A stretch of DNA of 44,706 nt, taken from positions 1-44,706 of the forward strand of contig DKQZ01000059.1 of assembly GCA_002471975.1 (NCBI GenBank), read 5' to 3'. Below the pieces are notes generated by a model. It saw nothing but the letters and a program-made list of their open reading frames with translations, made no database searches and was not told the origin of the DNA. Positions 15,975 to 24,600 of this stretch are shown here, piece after piece. This DNA comes from Dialister sp. UBA7295 (GTDB taxonomy: Bacteria; Bacillota; Negativicutes; Veillonellales; Dialisteraceae). The stretch's first letter is position 1. Each line of letters opens with the position of its first letter. The position numbers were made by a program, and so were the translations under genes.

Positions 15975-18532
15975 TACCGGCCCTCCTTTGCCGCCTTGCT
16001 GAGGCGGAATAATATTTCCATGGCCTCAATGGGAGTCTTGCTCATGACATCCAAATCAGCCAGTTCATCAATAATGGGAGATGTAAATAAATCAAGTGCT
16101 GCCGGGCCTTCCTGCTTTTTGGCCGGAGAAGGAGAAATTCTCCCGTCTTCTTCCTCCAGCCCATGGAGGATATCATCGGCCCTCTTCAGGAGCGATTCCG
16201 GAAGGCCTGCGAGCCTTGCCACGTGAATCCCGTAACTCCTGTCCGCACAGCCAGGAACGATCCGGCGAAGGAAGGTGATATCCTTTCCCCGTTCTTTGAC
16301 AGTAACCGTGTAATTCCTGATATGACTGCTCTCTTCCGCCATATCCGAAAGTTCATGATAATGGGTGGCAAAGAGAGTATATCCATGAATTTTTTTATCA
16401 ATATATTCTACCACGGCCCTTGCGATGCTCATTCCATCATAGGTACTGGTTCCCCGCCCGATTTCGTCAAGCAGGATGAGGCTGTTCTTCGTAGCATTTC
16501 TAAGGATGTAGGAAACTTCCTGCATTTCCACCATGAAAGTACTCTGACCGGTAGAAATATCATCACTGGCCCCGACCCTTGTAAATATACGGTCCACCGG
16601 AGCCAGAACGGCACTCCTTGCGGGGATGAAAGATCCGATCTGGGCCATAATGGTCAGAACGGCCACCTGGCGCATATAAGTGGATTTGCCGGCCATATTG
16701 GGTCCGGTAATGACGAGGATTTCCTGATCCCGGTGGTTCAGTTCCGTGTCATTGGGCACGAACATTTCATGTTTCAGTGCATGTTCCACCATGGGATGGC
16801 GGCCGTCCTTAATGGAAATATGACCTTCTTTGAGACTCGTAATCTGTGGTCTCGTATACCGGTCTTTGAGAGCAGCCCTGGAAAGGCTTGCCAGGCAGTC
16901 CAGCTGGGCGAGAGCCCTGGCGGTTTTCTGCATATCCGGAATTTCCGGGCGGATTTCCGCCTTCACGGCCTGATAAATTTTAAGTTCCAGCTCTTCCGTC
17001 TTTTCTTTGGCCGTCAGTGCCTTTGCCTCAAAATCTTTCAGTTCCGGCGTAATATAGCGCTCCGCATTGACCAGGGTCTGTTTTCTCATGTAATAGGGGG
17101 GAATCGGAATCTTGTTGGCATTGGAAATTTCAAAATAATATCCAAAGACGCTGTTGAAACCGATTTTGAGCTTGATCCCGGTCTTTTCTTTTTCTCTTTC
17201 CTCCAGTTCCGCAATGAATTTCTGGCTGTTTTCCGAAAGAGCGCGAACTTCATCAAGTTCTGCCGAGTACCCTTCCCTGATATACTTGCCATCCTTTATA
17301 TTTCCTGTCCCGTTTTCGTTCATGGACCGGTCAAGCAGGTCATACACAGGGCCGTGGATTCCAAGCTGGGTATTCAGCTTCTTAAGGATCACCGAACCGG
17401 CGCCGGAGAGCAGGTTCTTGATCTGGGGAATCATTTTGAGGCTTGCTTTTAAAGCAAGCAGATCTTTCGGAGAAGTGGAATTGGCCTCGATACGGCCCAG
17501 GATTCGTTCAAAGTCAAACACCTGGGACAGCATATCTTCCAGATTGGTCAGTTCCGTCACATGGCCGGTCAGTTCTTCGATACCATCCTGGCGAAGGGTA
17601 ATGCGGTTCACGTCAGTGAGCGGTCTTTCCAGCCAGCGGCGGAGAAGCCTGGCTCCCATGGCGGTATGGGTATAATCCAGAAGTTCCAGGAGTGTCCCTT
17701 TTCGGCCGCCGTCCCTCATATTTCTTGTAATTTCCAGATTCCGGAGGGATTCCTCTGACAAAATCAGGGTATGATCTTCCCGAATGGGTGAAATGGAGTG
17801 GAATTCAACCACATCCGTCTTCATCACATCCTTGAGATACCCTCCCAGACGGCGGAAAACAAGCTTTATATTTTCATTTTCAATTTCATCGCAGACAGGA
17901 GGCAGGGGACCTTCTTCCTCACCGGCAGCCCTGGAAATAAGGCATGCTCCAAGCCGGGCAGCGCAGAAGCTGGTCAGTTTGCCATATAAATCATCGGAAA
18001 CGGCACAGACGGCTTCGGCAGGAGAATAGACGGAAAGCATATCGAAAAAATCATCCTGCTCTTTCCTGCGGTCCCAGACACCCCACCAGCATTCACCGGT
18101 GGAAATATCGGCCAGCACGGCATCGATTTCCTTTTCTGCTTCCATCATATAAATGAGGTAATTATTTGATTTGTCAGCAATGGAATTCTCAAAAAGGATC
18201 GTCCCCGGTGTGATGACACGAATGACGTCCCGCTTGACAAGGCCCTTTGCCTTTTTCGGATCTTCCAGCTGTTCACAGATGGCCACTTTGTAGCCTTTCT
18301 GAATGAGACGGTAAATGTAAATCTCCGCCGCCCTGAAAGGCACGCCGCACATGGGCACCCTTCCTTCGGGGCCGGCATTTTTTCCGGTCAGAGTCAGTTC
18401 CAGTTCATGGGAAGCCGTCACCGCATCATCATAAAAAAGTTCATAAAAATCGCCGAGACGATAAAAGAGGAGACAATCGCTGTATTCGTCTTTTACCTTT
18501 TTGTATTGTTCCATTAAAGGCGTTTTTGCCAT
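15974..18532 (-). CDS. mutS: DNA mismatch recognition ATPase MutS
   Basis: MutS binds base mispairs and small loops and recruits MutL. The 852 residues are standard. The mismatch-wedging Phe29 and Glu31 lie in GDFYELF. The ABC-type ATPase carries the P-loop GPNMAGKSTYM and Walker B LILLDEIGRGTSTYDG, followed by an ATHYHEL motif. Near the C-terminus ALDLF looks like a sliding-clamp-binding peptide. GGGGTGAT lies a few bases before the ATG. The gene is second in the miaB operon, separated from miaB by 64 bases in which I see no terminator. Confidence 0.97.
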   Translation of the reverse strand: MAKTPLMEQYKKVKDEYSDCLLFYRLGDFYELFYDDAVTASHELELTLTGKNAGPEGRVPMCGVPFRAAEIYIYRLIQKGYKVAICEQLEDPKKAKGLVKRDVIRVITPGTILFENSIADKSNNYLIYMMEAEKEIDAVLADISTGECWWGVWDRRKEQDDFFDMLSVYSPAEAVCAVSDDLYGKLTSFCAARLGACLISRAAGEEEGPLPPVCDEIENENIKLVFRRLGGYLKDVMKTDVVEFHSISPIREDHTLILSEESLRNLEITRNMRDGGRKGTLLELLDYTHTAMGARLLRRWLERPLTDVNRITLRQDGIEELTGHVTELTNLEDMLSQVFDFERILGRIEANSTSPKDLLALKASLKMIPQIKNLLSGAGSVILKKLNTQLGIHGPVYDLLDRSMNENGTGNIKDGKYIREGYSAELDEVRALSENSQKFIAELEEREKEKTGIKLKIGFNSVFGYYFEISNANKIPIPPYYMRKQTLVNAERYITPELKDFEAKALTAKEKTEELELKIYQAVKAEIRPEIPDMQKTARALAQLDCLASLSRAALKDRYTRPQITSLKEGHISIKDGRHPMVEHALKHEMFVPNDTELNHRDQEILVITGPNMAGKSTYMRQVAVLTIMAQIGSFIPARSAVLAPVDRIFTRVGASDDISTGQSTFMVEMQEVSYILRNATKNSLILLDEIGRGTSTYDGMSIARAVVEYIDKKIHGYTLFATHYHELSDMAEESSHIRNYTVTVKERGKDITFLRRIVPGCADRSYGIHVARLAGLPESLLKRADDILHGLEEEDGRISPSPAKKQEGPAALDLFTSPIIDELADLDVMSKTPIEAMEILFRLSKAAKEGR

Positions 18533-18596
18533 GGTATCACCCCTGCTGTACTCCCATCGGCCTTCTGAATCAAATCGTCAATTTCGGATATCAAGA

Positions 18597-19937
18597 TTAC
18601 ACAAGTTCACCTTTCAGCACCCAGGTCTGGCCGACATTGACTCTGGCAGCCACCGTATCGCCCACCTGAATTCCATCTTTATAGGGAAAAAGAATCATTT
18701 TATTGGAAGAAGTCCTGCCATACCAGATGTTTTCATCCTGTTTCGATGGGCCTTCCACAATGATTTCATGGATTTTCCCTTCCATAGCCTTATTGAGTTC
18801 AAGAGAAATCACATTTTCCGTATCCATCAGTTCCTGCAGACGGCGATGTTTCGTGGCATCATCAATCTGGTCTTCCATGCGGGCCGCCGGAGTCCCTGTT
18901 CTGGGGGAATAGATAAAGGTATAGGCAGAGTCAAAACGAACCTCTTTGAGAAGATTCAGTGTTTCCTGATGCATTTCTTCCGTTTCTCCCGGGAAACCGG
19001 TAATGAGGTCCGTCGTCACCGCAATATCCGGCATCTTTTCACGGACATAGGCAAGGAGCTCCCTGAAGTGTTCAATGGTATATCCACGATTCATCCGTTT
19101 CAGCATTTCATTGGACCCATGCTGTACGGGAAGATGCATATGACGGACCACTTTGGGCGATGCCGCCATGGCATCCACCATATCAAAAGTCATATCCCGC
19201 GGGTGAGAGGTCATGTAGCGGACCCGCTCAATCCCGTCAATTTCATCGATGGCGCGGATGAGATCTGCGAAATTCGTCCCGTTTCTGAAATCAAGCCCAT
19301 AGGAATTGACATTCTGCCCAAGAAGGGTGATTTCCTTGTACCCTTCGACAGCAAGGCCTTTGATTTCTTTGCAGATATCATCGATGGTGCGGCTGATTTC
19401 CCTTCCCCGTACATAGGGAACGATGCAGTAGGTGCAGAATTTATTGCAACCCTGCATAATCGGGATCCAGGCGAAAATCTTCGACTTTCTGACGGCCCGG
19501 AGTTCACTGTAATCGCTGACGCTGTGAGGATTTCTTTCCGTCTTGACCACATGGCCGCCCCGGGCATTTTCTCTGGAAATAATGTCCTTCAAATCGTGGA
19601 TATGATAGGGCCCGATGACGAAATCAATGACCGGCATCCGGTCAATGAGCTTTCCCTTGTTTTCCTGCGCCATACAGCCGGCAATGCCGAGCAGCATATG
19701 GGGATTCTTATCCTTCAGTTTTTTGATTTCGCCGATTTTGCCATATACCTTTTCTTCTGCATTCTGCCGGACGCTGCAGGTATTCATAATGACGATATCC
19801 GCATCTTCCAGTCTTGCTGCCGGTTCATAGCCTATTTCTTCCAGCTGCCCGTTGATTCGTTCCGTATCCGATTCATTCATCTGACATCCATATGTCAGAG
19901 TAAAATATTTTTTCCCGTTGAGCCGTTCTGTTTCCAC
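18597..19937 (-). CDS. miaB: tRNA-2-methylthio-N6-dimethylallyladenosine synthase MiaB
   Basis: MiaB is a radical-SAM methylthiotransferase that converts i6A37 into ms2i6A37 in tRNA. The 446-residue protein has the three domains of the family. First is an N-terminal MTTase domain whose Cys18, Cys54 and Cys88 hold one iron-sulfur cluster. Then comes a radical-SAM barrel with CNKFCTYC (Cys164, Cys168, Cys171), followed by IVPYVRGRE. Last is a TRAM RNA-binding domain over roughly the final 65 residues. GGGAGG lies six bases before the ATG. It is the first gene of the operon, behind the promoter at 19983-20012. MiaA is encoded five genes downstream. Confidence 0.96.
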   Translation of the reverse strand: METERLNGKKYFTLTYGCQMNESDTERINGQLEEIGYEPAARLEDADIVIMNTCSVRQNAEEKVYGKIGEIKKLKDKNPHMLLGIAGCMAQENKGKLIDRMPVIDFVIGPYHIHDLKDIISRENARGGHVVKTERNPHSVSDYSELRAVRKSKIFAWIPIMQGCNKFCTYCIVPYVRGREISRTIDDICKEIKGLAVEGYKEITLLGQNVNSYGLDFRNGTNFADLIRAIDEIDGIERVRYMTSHPRDMTFDMVDAMAASPKVVRHMHLPVQHGSNEMLKRMNRGYTIEHFRELLAYVREKMPDIAVTTDLITGFPGETEEMHQETLNLLKEVRFDSAYTFIYSPRTGTPAARMEDQIDDATKHRRLQELMDTENVISLELNKAMEGKIHEIIVEGPSKQDENIWYGRTSSNKMILFPYKDGIQVGDTVAARVNVGQTWVLKGELV

Positions 19938-19982
19938 GACTGACCTCCCGAATTCAGATTGTAATTTTAAAGTTGTCTTTTA

Positions 19983-20012
19983 ATTATATCATTTTTTACC
20001 AAATCTTTGGAA
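19983..20012 (-). promoter_or_regulatory. Promoter of the miaB-mutSL-miaA-hfq operon
   Basis: A perfect TATAAT (19983-19988) lies on the minus strand. The best -35 match is TTCCAA (20007-20012) with an 18-base spacer, which is weak. It stands just downstream of the ribH terminator and is the only visible promoter for the seven genes. Confidence 0.5.
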
Positions 20013-20046
20013 ATCGTTTTTCTTCAGGAAAATCAGCTGCGCCACG

Positions 20047-20079
20047 AAAAAAGCCTGCCTTTTCAGCAGGCTTTTTTTT
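20047..20079 (-). terminator. Terminator of the riboflavin operon
   Basis: The stem GCCTGC/GCAGGC (20053-20058 with 20066-20071), extended by A-T pairs, has a 7-base loop and long T runs on both strands. On the minus strand it ends the rib operon and overlaps the ribH stop. Confidence 0.9.
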
Positions 20080-20545
20080 ATTTTTCCAGTTTTTTGAAAA
20101 GGCTGGCCATTTCCAGGGCGTCCATGGCACATTCGAACCCTTTGTTGCCCGATTTCAGCCCTGCGCGATTGATCGCCTGTTCAATGGTATCCGTAGTGAG
20201 GACTCCATAGAGAACCGGGATTCCGCTGGAAAGGGAGGCCATGGCCACTCCCTTTGTCACTTCGGTGGCCACATGTTCGTAATGGTCTGTCTCTCCACGG
20301 ATGACGGCTCCCAGGCAGATGACCGCATCATATCGCCCGCTTTCTGCCATTTTCTTTGCAGCCAGGGGAATTTCAAAAGCCCCCGGCACCCAGGCCAGAT
20401 CCACTTGATCCATATCCACGCCATGACGGGTCAGACCGTCCACGGCACCGTCAATCAGTTTGGAGACGATGACTTCATTGAAACGGGAAGCAATGATACC
20501 TACCCTGATATCGCTTTCATTAAATTTTCCGGAAATAATATTCAT
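20078..20545 (-). CDS. ribH: 6,7-dimethyl-8-ribityllumazine synthase (riboflavin synthase beta chain)
   Basis: RibH condenses 3,4-dihydroxy-2-butanone 4-phosphate with the ribitylamino-uracil to give lumazine, the penultimate step to riboflavin. The 155 residues are standard for the family. Visible are ASRFNE near residue 20, VPGAFEIP (53-60), and GAVIRGETDHYEHV (79-92), whose His88 is the expected proton-transfer residue. AAAGGAG lies seven bases before the ATG. It follows ribBA after 35 bases and is the last gene of the operon. Confidence 0.96.
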   Translation of the reverse strand: MNIISGKFNESDIRVGIIASRFNEVIVSKLIDGAVDGLTRHGVDMDQVDLAWVPGAFEIPLAAKKMAESGRYDAVICLGAVIRGETDHYEHVATEVTKGVAMASLSSGIPVLYGVLTTDTIEQAINRAGLKSGNKGFECAMDALEMASLFKKLEK

Positions 20546-20580
20546 AATCTTTCTCCTTTTTACTTTCTATTTACGGAAGT

Positions 20581-21810
20581 TCATGCTTCCGGTTCTTCCA
20601 CATCTTTGTCAAGTTTGAGCAAATGACCCATTTTTTCCTGTTTTGTCTTCAGGTAAAACCGGTCTTCTTTTGTTGGCGCCACTTCAATGGGCACCCTTTC
20701 CGTGATGGTAATGCCATATTCTTTCACATCATCCAGTTTCTGGGGATTGTTGGTCAAAAGGCGGATATGGCTGGCTCCCAGAAGGTGAAGGATTTGGGCT
20801 CCTGTCATATATTCCCGAAGGTCGGCGGCAAAACCGAGTTTCAGATTGGCTTCCACCGTGTCATAGCCTTCATCCTGCAGCGCATAGGCCCGGATTTTGT
20901 TGATAAGCCCGATTCCCCTTCCTTCCTGACGGAGATAAACAAGGATGCCTCTCCCCTCTTTTGCAATCTGGCGGAGAGCGGCCGAAAGCTGCTGTCCGCA
21001 GTCACAGCGAAGAGAGCCGAAACAGTCGCCTGTCAGGCATTCAGAATGAATGCGGCAGAGTACCGGGGCCCCATCGGAAAAATCTCCCATAGTCAGGGCC
21101 ACATGATGTTCCCCGTTCACCAGATTGACAAAGCCATGAATGCGGAAATGACCATATTTCGTAGGAAGGTCGGCTTCTGTCACTTCTTCCACCAGTTTTT
21201 CATGCTTTTTTCTGTATTCGATAAGTTCCCGGATATTGCCGATTTTCATGCCTTTGGCTCTGGCCAGTCTGAAAAGGTCTCCTCTTCTGGCCATGGTACC
21301 GTCATCATTCATGATTTCGCAGCACAGGCCTGCCGGCTTGAGGCCTGCCAGGCGGGCCAGATCCACAGTAGCCTCTGTATGGCCCTGCCGTTCCAGGACA
21401 CCCCACCTTCTTGCTTTCAGCGGGAAAAGATGACCGGGTTTCCTGAAATCCTCCGGTTTTGCCCCATCTTTGATGGCCTCAAGGGCCGTCATGGAACGGG
21501 CCGCTGCCGATACGCCGGTACCGGAATCTTTATAATCAATGGATTCCAGAAAAGCAGTCTGATGGTTATCGGTATTGTGATTGATCATGGGACGGAGCCG
21601 CAGGGAAGTTACAATTTCCTCCGCCATGGGCATGCAGATGACCCCTTTTGCCTCCGACGCCATCAGATTGACGTTATGGGGAGTCGCAAATTCAGCGGCG
21701 CAGATATAGTCCCCTTCATTTTCCCGGGATTCCGCATCCTGCATGATGACTACATGACCTTTTTTTATTTCATCTATGATTTCTTCTATACTGTCAAACT
21801 TATACTCCAT
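20581..21810 (-). CDS. ribBA: Bifunctional 3,4-dihydroxy-2-butanone 4-phosphate synthase / GTP cyclohydrolase II
   Basis: This 409-residue fusion makes both precursors of lumazine. The N-terminal RibB domain (to about residue 200) shows DAESRENEGD, TGVSAAARS and RQGHTEATVDLARL. The C-terminal RibA domain carries the zinc ligands in SECLTGDCFGSLRCDCG, then YLRQEGRGIGL and LLTNNPQKL. The ATG at 21810 has GGAGG five bases upstream and overlaps the ribE stop by 11 bases. An earlier in-frame start inside ribE is unlikely, because the chosen start matches the family's N-terminus and ribosome site. Confidence 0.96.
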   Translation of the reverse strand: MEYKFDSIEEIIDEIKKGHVVIMQDAESRENEGDYICAAEFATPHNVNLMASEAKGVICMPMAEEIVTSLRLRPMINHNTDNHQTAFLESIDYKDSGTGVSAAARSMTALEAIKDGAKPEDFRKPGHLFPLKARRWGVLERQGHTEATVDLARLAGLKPAGLCCEIMNDDGTMARRGDLFRLARAKGMKIGNIRELIEYRKKHEKLVEEVTEADLPTKYGHFRIHGFVNLVNGEHHVALTMGDFSDGAPVLCRIHSECLTGDCFGSLRCDCGQQLSAALRQIAKEGRGILVYLRQEGRGIGLINKIRAYALQDEGYDTVEANLKLGFAADLREYMTGAQILHLLGASHIRLLTNNPQKLDDVKEYGITITERVPIEVAPTKEDRFYLKTKQEKMGHLLKLDKDVEEPEA

Positions 21811-22453
21811 AGTGTCCTCCCTGCCCCAAAGTTTCAAGCATACTCATGGTCAGGTTTCCGGTTTCTGCCGGCTTCATGAGCTGCTCTACATATTTTCCAA
21901 GATAATCGCACTCGATATTGACAATTTCCCCCGGCTTTTTCGTTAATAATGTTGTTGTAAGACCGGTATGGGGAATAAGGGCGATGGAAAATGAATCTTT
22001 ATCTCTTTCCGCCACAGTGAGACTGATGCCATCCACTGCAACGGATCCTTTTTCAATGATATAACGCATCCACTTACGGTCTGTGGAAATCCTGATGGAG
22101 ACGGAATTTTCTACTTTTTCCATGGAAATAATCTTTCCCGTGCCGTCCACATGCCCCAGCATGATGTGCCCGCCCAGACGATCCCCCAGACGCAGGGCCC
22201 TTTCCAGATTGACAGGGCTGCCGGGTCTGAAAAGTGAAAAAGCTGTCCTTCTCATGGTTTCTGGAGTCGCATCGGCATCAAAAGTATCTTTTGTCAGGGC
22301 CGTCACGGTAAGACAGGTCCCGTTTACGGCGATGCTGTCGCCAATTTTTGTTCCTTCCAGGACTTTATGACACCGGATGGTCAGCCTTTCCGAGTGGCTT
22401 TGTTTATGGATTCCGGCAATGGTTCCCGTTTCCTCTACAATTCCGGTAAACAT
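21800..22453 (-). CDS. ribE: Riboflavin synthase, alpha chain
   Basis: This enzyme dismutates two lumazine molecules to riboflavin. The 217-residue protein is a tandem repeat of two lumazine-binding barrels. The first begins MFTGIVEETGTI with CLTVTAL near residue 48. The second begins VDGTGKIISM near residue 100, followed by SLTVAE. The gene begins one base after the ribD stop and ends overlapping ribBA. The gene symbol follows Bacillus usage (ribE; called ribC in E. coli). Confidence 0.95.
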   Translation of the reverse strand: MFTGIVEETGTIAGIHKQSHSERLTIRCHKVLEGTKIGDSIAVNGTCLTVTALTKDTFDADATPETMRRTAFSLFRPGSPVNLERALRLGDRLGGHIMLGHVDGTGKIISMEKVENSVSIRISTDRKWMRYIIEKGSVAVDGISLTVAERDKDSFSIALIPHTGLTTTLLTKKPGEIVNIECDYLGKYVEQLMKPAETGNLTMSMLETLGQGGHYGV

Positions 22454-22454
22454 T

Positions 22455-23645
22455 TTATGATTCCTTCACTTCCATAAAATCCACGTCCCGCTTCTTTTCA
22501 ATTTCTTTTTCCAATTTCTCAATACGCTGCTCTGCCCGGTCTTTTTCACCATGATCCACATAAGCTTCGATGACCAGGTCCCGGCCGGAGCGTTCCGTGG
22601 AAATATCCCGGAGTCTTACGGCATCTTTTACAGCGGATGCCCCGATGCCCCCGATGAGTCCCGGAGCGCCTGCCCCTCCGATAACCATGGGAGCCATATA
22701 AAGGCGTACTTTATCCACGATTCCTGCTTCAAAAGCAGAAGCGGCAAGAGTAGAGCCGCCTTCGAGAAGGATACCGTCAATCCCTTTCAATGCCAGACCT
22801 GTCATGGCAGCCTCCAAATCCACCTGGCCTTCTTTTTCGCCATCCGTCATGATGATGTCCACGCCCAGTGCAGAAAGAGCTTTTCTCTTCTTCTCATCTG
22901 ACTGACTGGTCGTAATTACGATGGCCTGCCCCGGTTCATTAAATACTTTGGCTTCCAGGGGAGCTGACAATTTCCCGTCTACAATGATGCGGACAGGGTC
23001 CTCCATCCCTTCCGATCTGGCAGTCAGCATGGGGTCATCAGAAATAACCGTCCCGGCTCCTGCCATAATGCCTTTATAACAGCCTCTTAAGAGATGGACT
23101 TCCTCCCTGGAATCTTCTGAAGAAATCCATTTGGAGTCACCGGTGTGACAGGCTGTCTTGCCGTCAAGGGACATGGCCGCCTTGTATAGGATAAAAGGCT
23201 TGTGTTGAGAAATATATTTTATAAATACCTCATTCAGTTTTCTGGCCTCTTTTTCCATAATTCCCAGGGTTACGAATATTCCGGCATCCTTAAGTTTACG
23301 GATTCCTTTGCCCGCCACCAGGGGATTCGGATCCACCATGGCTGTCACTACCCGGTCAATGCCTTTCCTGATAATAAGGTCTGCACAGGGCGGGGTTTTA
23401 CCATAATGGGAACAGGGTTCAAGGCTCACATAAAGGGTAGCCCCTTCCGGATCTTCACTGCAGTTTTTAAATGCATTCACTTCCGCATGAGAATCGCCAT
23501 ACTGTTCATGCCAGCCTTCACCGATAATCCTGTCATCTTTGACAATGACCGCTCCCACCAGGGGATTCGGTCTGGTATGCCCCATTCCGCGAAGTGCCAG
23601 CTCCAGGGCCCGGGCCATATATTTTCTATCATCATCAATACGCAA
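22455..23645 (-). CDS. ribD: Bifunctional diaminohydroxyphosphoribosylaminopyrimidine deaminase / reductase, with C-terminal extension
   Basis: RibD performs the second and third steps from GTP to riboflavin. The deaminase domain has the zinc motif SHAEVNAF and SLEPCSHYGKTPPC. The reductase domain starts near KPFILYKAAMSLDGK and includes ISSEDSREEVHLLR and LLEGGSTLAASAF. After the usual end (DLVIEAYV) comes an extra tail of about 30 highly charged residues, rich in Lys and Glu and predicted helical. The start is uncertain. The frame has no ATG at its beginning. TTG at 23645 has AAGGTGG five bases upstream; GTG at 23654 is nearly on top of the Shine-Dalgarno site. Both lie in the riboswitch hairpin. 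It is the first gene of the rib operon. Confidence 0.9.
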   Translation of the reverse strand: MRIDDDRKYMARALELALRGMGHTRPNPLVGAVIVKDDRIIGEGWHEQYGDSHAEVNAFKNCSEDPEGATLYVSLEPCSHYGKTPPCADLIIRKGIDRVVTAMVDPNPLVAGKGIRKLKDAGIFVTLGIMEKEARKLNEVFIKYISQHKPFILYKAAMSLDGKTACHTGDSKWISSEDSREEVHLLRGCYKGIMAGAGTVISDDPMLTARSEGMEDPVRIIVDGKLSAPLEAKVFNEPGQAIVITTSQSDEKKRKALSALGVDIIMTDGEKEGQVDLEAAMTGLALKGIDGILLEGGSTLAASAFEAGIVDKVRLYMAPMVIGGAGAPGLIGGIGASAVKDAVRLRDISTERSGRDLVIEAYVDHGEKDRAEQRIEKLEKEIEKKRDVDFMEVKES

Positions 23646-23695
23646 AAAATCCACCTTCCTTTCGTTCAGGGAGGTGGATATAAATTCATTTCCAC
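23644..23695 (-). promoter_or_regulatory. Expression platform of the FMN riboswitch, overlapping the ribD start
   Basis: On the minus strand ATCCACCT (23672-23679) can pair with AGGTGGAT (23649-23656), and a T run follows at once. This terminator-like hairpin contains the ribD Shine-Dalgarno sequence, and its T run contains the TTG start. The upstream arm can instead pair with GTGGA at 23691-23695, which directly follows the aptamer P1 strand. These two exclusive folds suggest ligand control by termination, by hiding of the ribosome site, or by both. Confidence 0.65.
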
Positions 23696-23806
23696 TCTTC
23701 TTTCATCCGGACTGTACCGTCGGCTCCGGAATCACACCGGACCTGCCATAAAGGCTCGTGGGCTATAACCACCGGTGGGGACTTTCACCCCGCCCTGAAG
23801 AGATTG
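23694..23806 (-). promoter_or_regulatory. FMN riboswitch (RFN element)
   Basis: The minus strand shows the conserved RFN blocks in order: CAGGGCGGGGTGAAAGTCCC, then CACCGGTGG, GCCCACGAG, GGCAGGTCCGGTG, ATTCCGGAGCCGACGG and ACAGTCCGGATG, closed by P1 strands CTCTTC and GAAGAG. It senses FMN and turns down ribD-ribE-ribBA-ribH when flavin is plentiful. Confidence 0.97.
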
Positions 23807-23818
23807 AATTCTTTTTTC

Positions 23819-23846
23819 ATTATAACAAACGCTCATGGAAACGCAA
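23819..23846 (-). promoter_or_regulatory. Riboflavin operon promoter
   Basis: TATAAT (23819-23824) lies on the minus strand with TTGCGT (23841-23846) 16 bases upstream. The start would fall a few bases before the aptamer P1 strand. Confidence 0.6.
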
Positions 23847-23877
23847 GCTGATTTTGCAAAATTCTTATCATCCAAAG

Positions 23878-24546
23878 TCAGCACAGGATTTCATTCACCG
23901 CTGTCTCAATATCCTTTCCAATATCCTCAATGGCCCGGAGTTTTCCATTCTCCGCACAGGCAATCCTGGTCCATTGGAAAGTTTTGACTAATTCCTGATA
24001 AGCATCATGACATTTCCGGAGGTAATCCAGATGCTGCTCATGAATATCCATGGAGCCTCCCTTTTCTGCCCTCTCCCGGACAAGCCGTTCCGATATTTCC
24101 AAAGGAATATCAAGAAGAATCACAAGGTCCGGCCGGGGAAGTTCCAGTTCGCCGTATTCTGTTTTTTCCAGCCAGGAGAGAAATCGTTTCCGGCTGTCTT
24201 CATTCTCATACTTTGTCATCTGGTGCACCATATTGCTGGTGGTATACCGGTCCGCGATGATGATGCCGCCATTCTCGTAAAAAGATTTCCATTGGGTACG
24301 GTAGGAAGCAAAGCGGTCTACCGCATAGAAAAGTGAAGCCGCATAAGGGTTGACATCCTCCGGATTCTTTCCAAAATCACCATGAAGGTACATTTTGACA
24401 AGGGACGAGGAAGGGCTTTCGTAATTGGGGAAGGAAATATGGATGACCTTTTTCCCTGCATCTTTCAGTTTCCGCTCCAGAAGCTTTGCCTGGGTCTCTT
24501 TTCCGCTTCCGTCGATGCCTTCCAGCACAATGAGCTTTCCTTTCAT
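23878..24546 (-). CDS. tmk: Thymidylate kinase (dTMP kinase)
   Basis: Tmk phosphorylates dTMP to dTDP, needed for dTTP. The 222-residue protein begins MKGKLIVLEGIDGSGKETQ. The P-loop has GSGKET rather than the usual GKTT/GKST, a variant I recall from some Firmicutes paralogues. Further motifs are the DRYTTSN substrate segment, PDLVILLDIPLE, and a lid region RERAEKGGSMDIHEQHLDYLRK. The ATG at 24546 has GGGAG five bases upstream. It is separated from pth by a strong terminator. Because of the variant P-loop, a related deoxynucleoside monophosphate kinase is a possible alternative. Confidence 0.88.
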   Translation of the reverse strand: MKGKLIVLEGIDGSGKETQAKLLERKLKDAGKKVIHISFPNYESPSSSLVKMYLHGDFGKNPEDVNPYAASLFYAVDRFASYRTQWKSFYENGGIIIADRYTTSNMVHQMTKYENEDSRKRFLSWLEKTEYGELELPRPDLVILLDIPLEISERLVRERAEKGGSMDIHEQHLDYLRKCHDAYQELVKTFQWTRIACAENGKLRAIEDIGKDIETAVNEILC

Positions 24547-24564
24547 GATTTCTCCCTTCTTCCA

Positions 24565-24594
24565 CAAAAAAGGCAGCTTCCTTCGAAACTGCCT
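24565..24594 (-). terminator. Terminator after pth
   Basis: A 10-bp stem with one G-U pair (24571-24580 with 24585-24594) has a 4-base loop. It is followed on the minus strand by a run of six T. It lies between the pth stop and the tmk start. Confidence 0.88.
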
Positions 24595-24600
24595 CTTCTT

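Noticed and set aside
16163..17452. 429-codon open frame opposite mutS, and similar long frames opposite miaB, ribBA and pyrK-carB
   Set aside because: All are antisense shadows of intact, motif-bearing genes.
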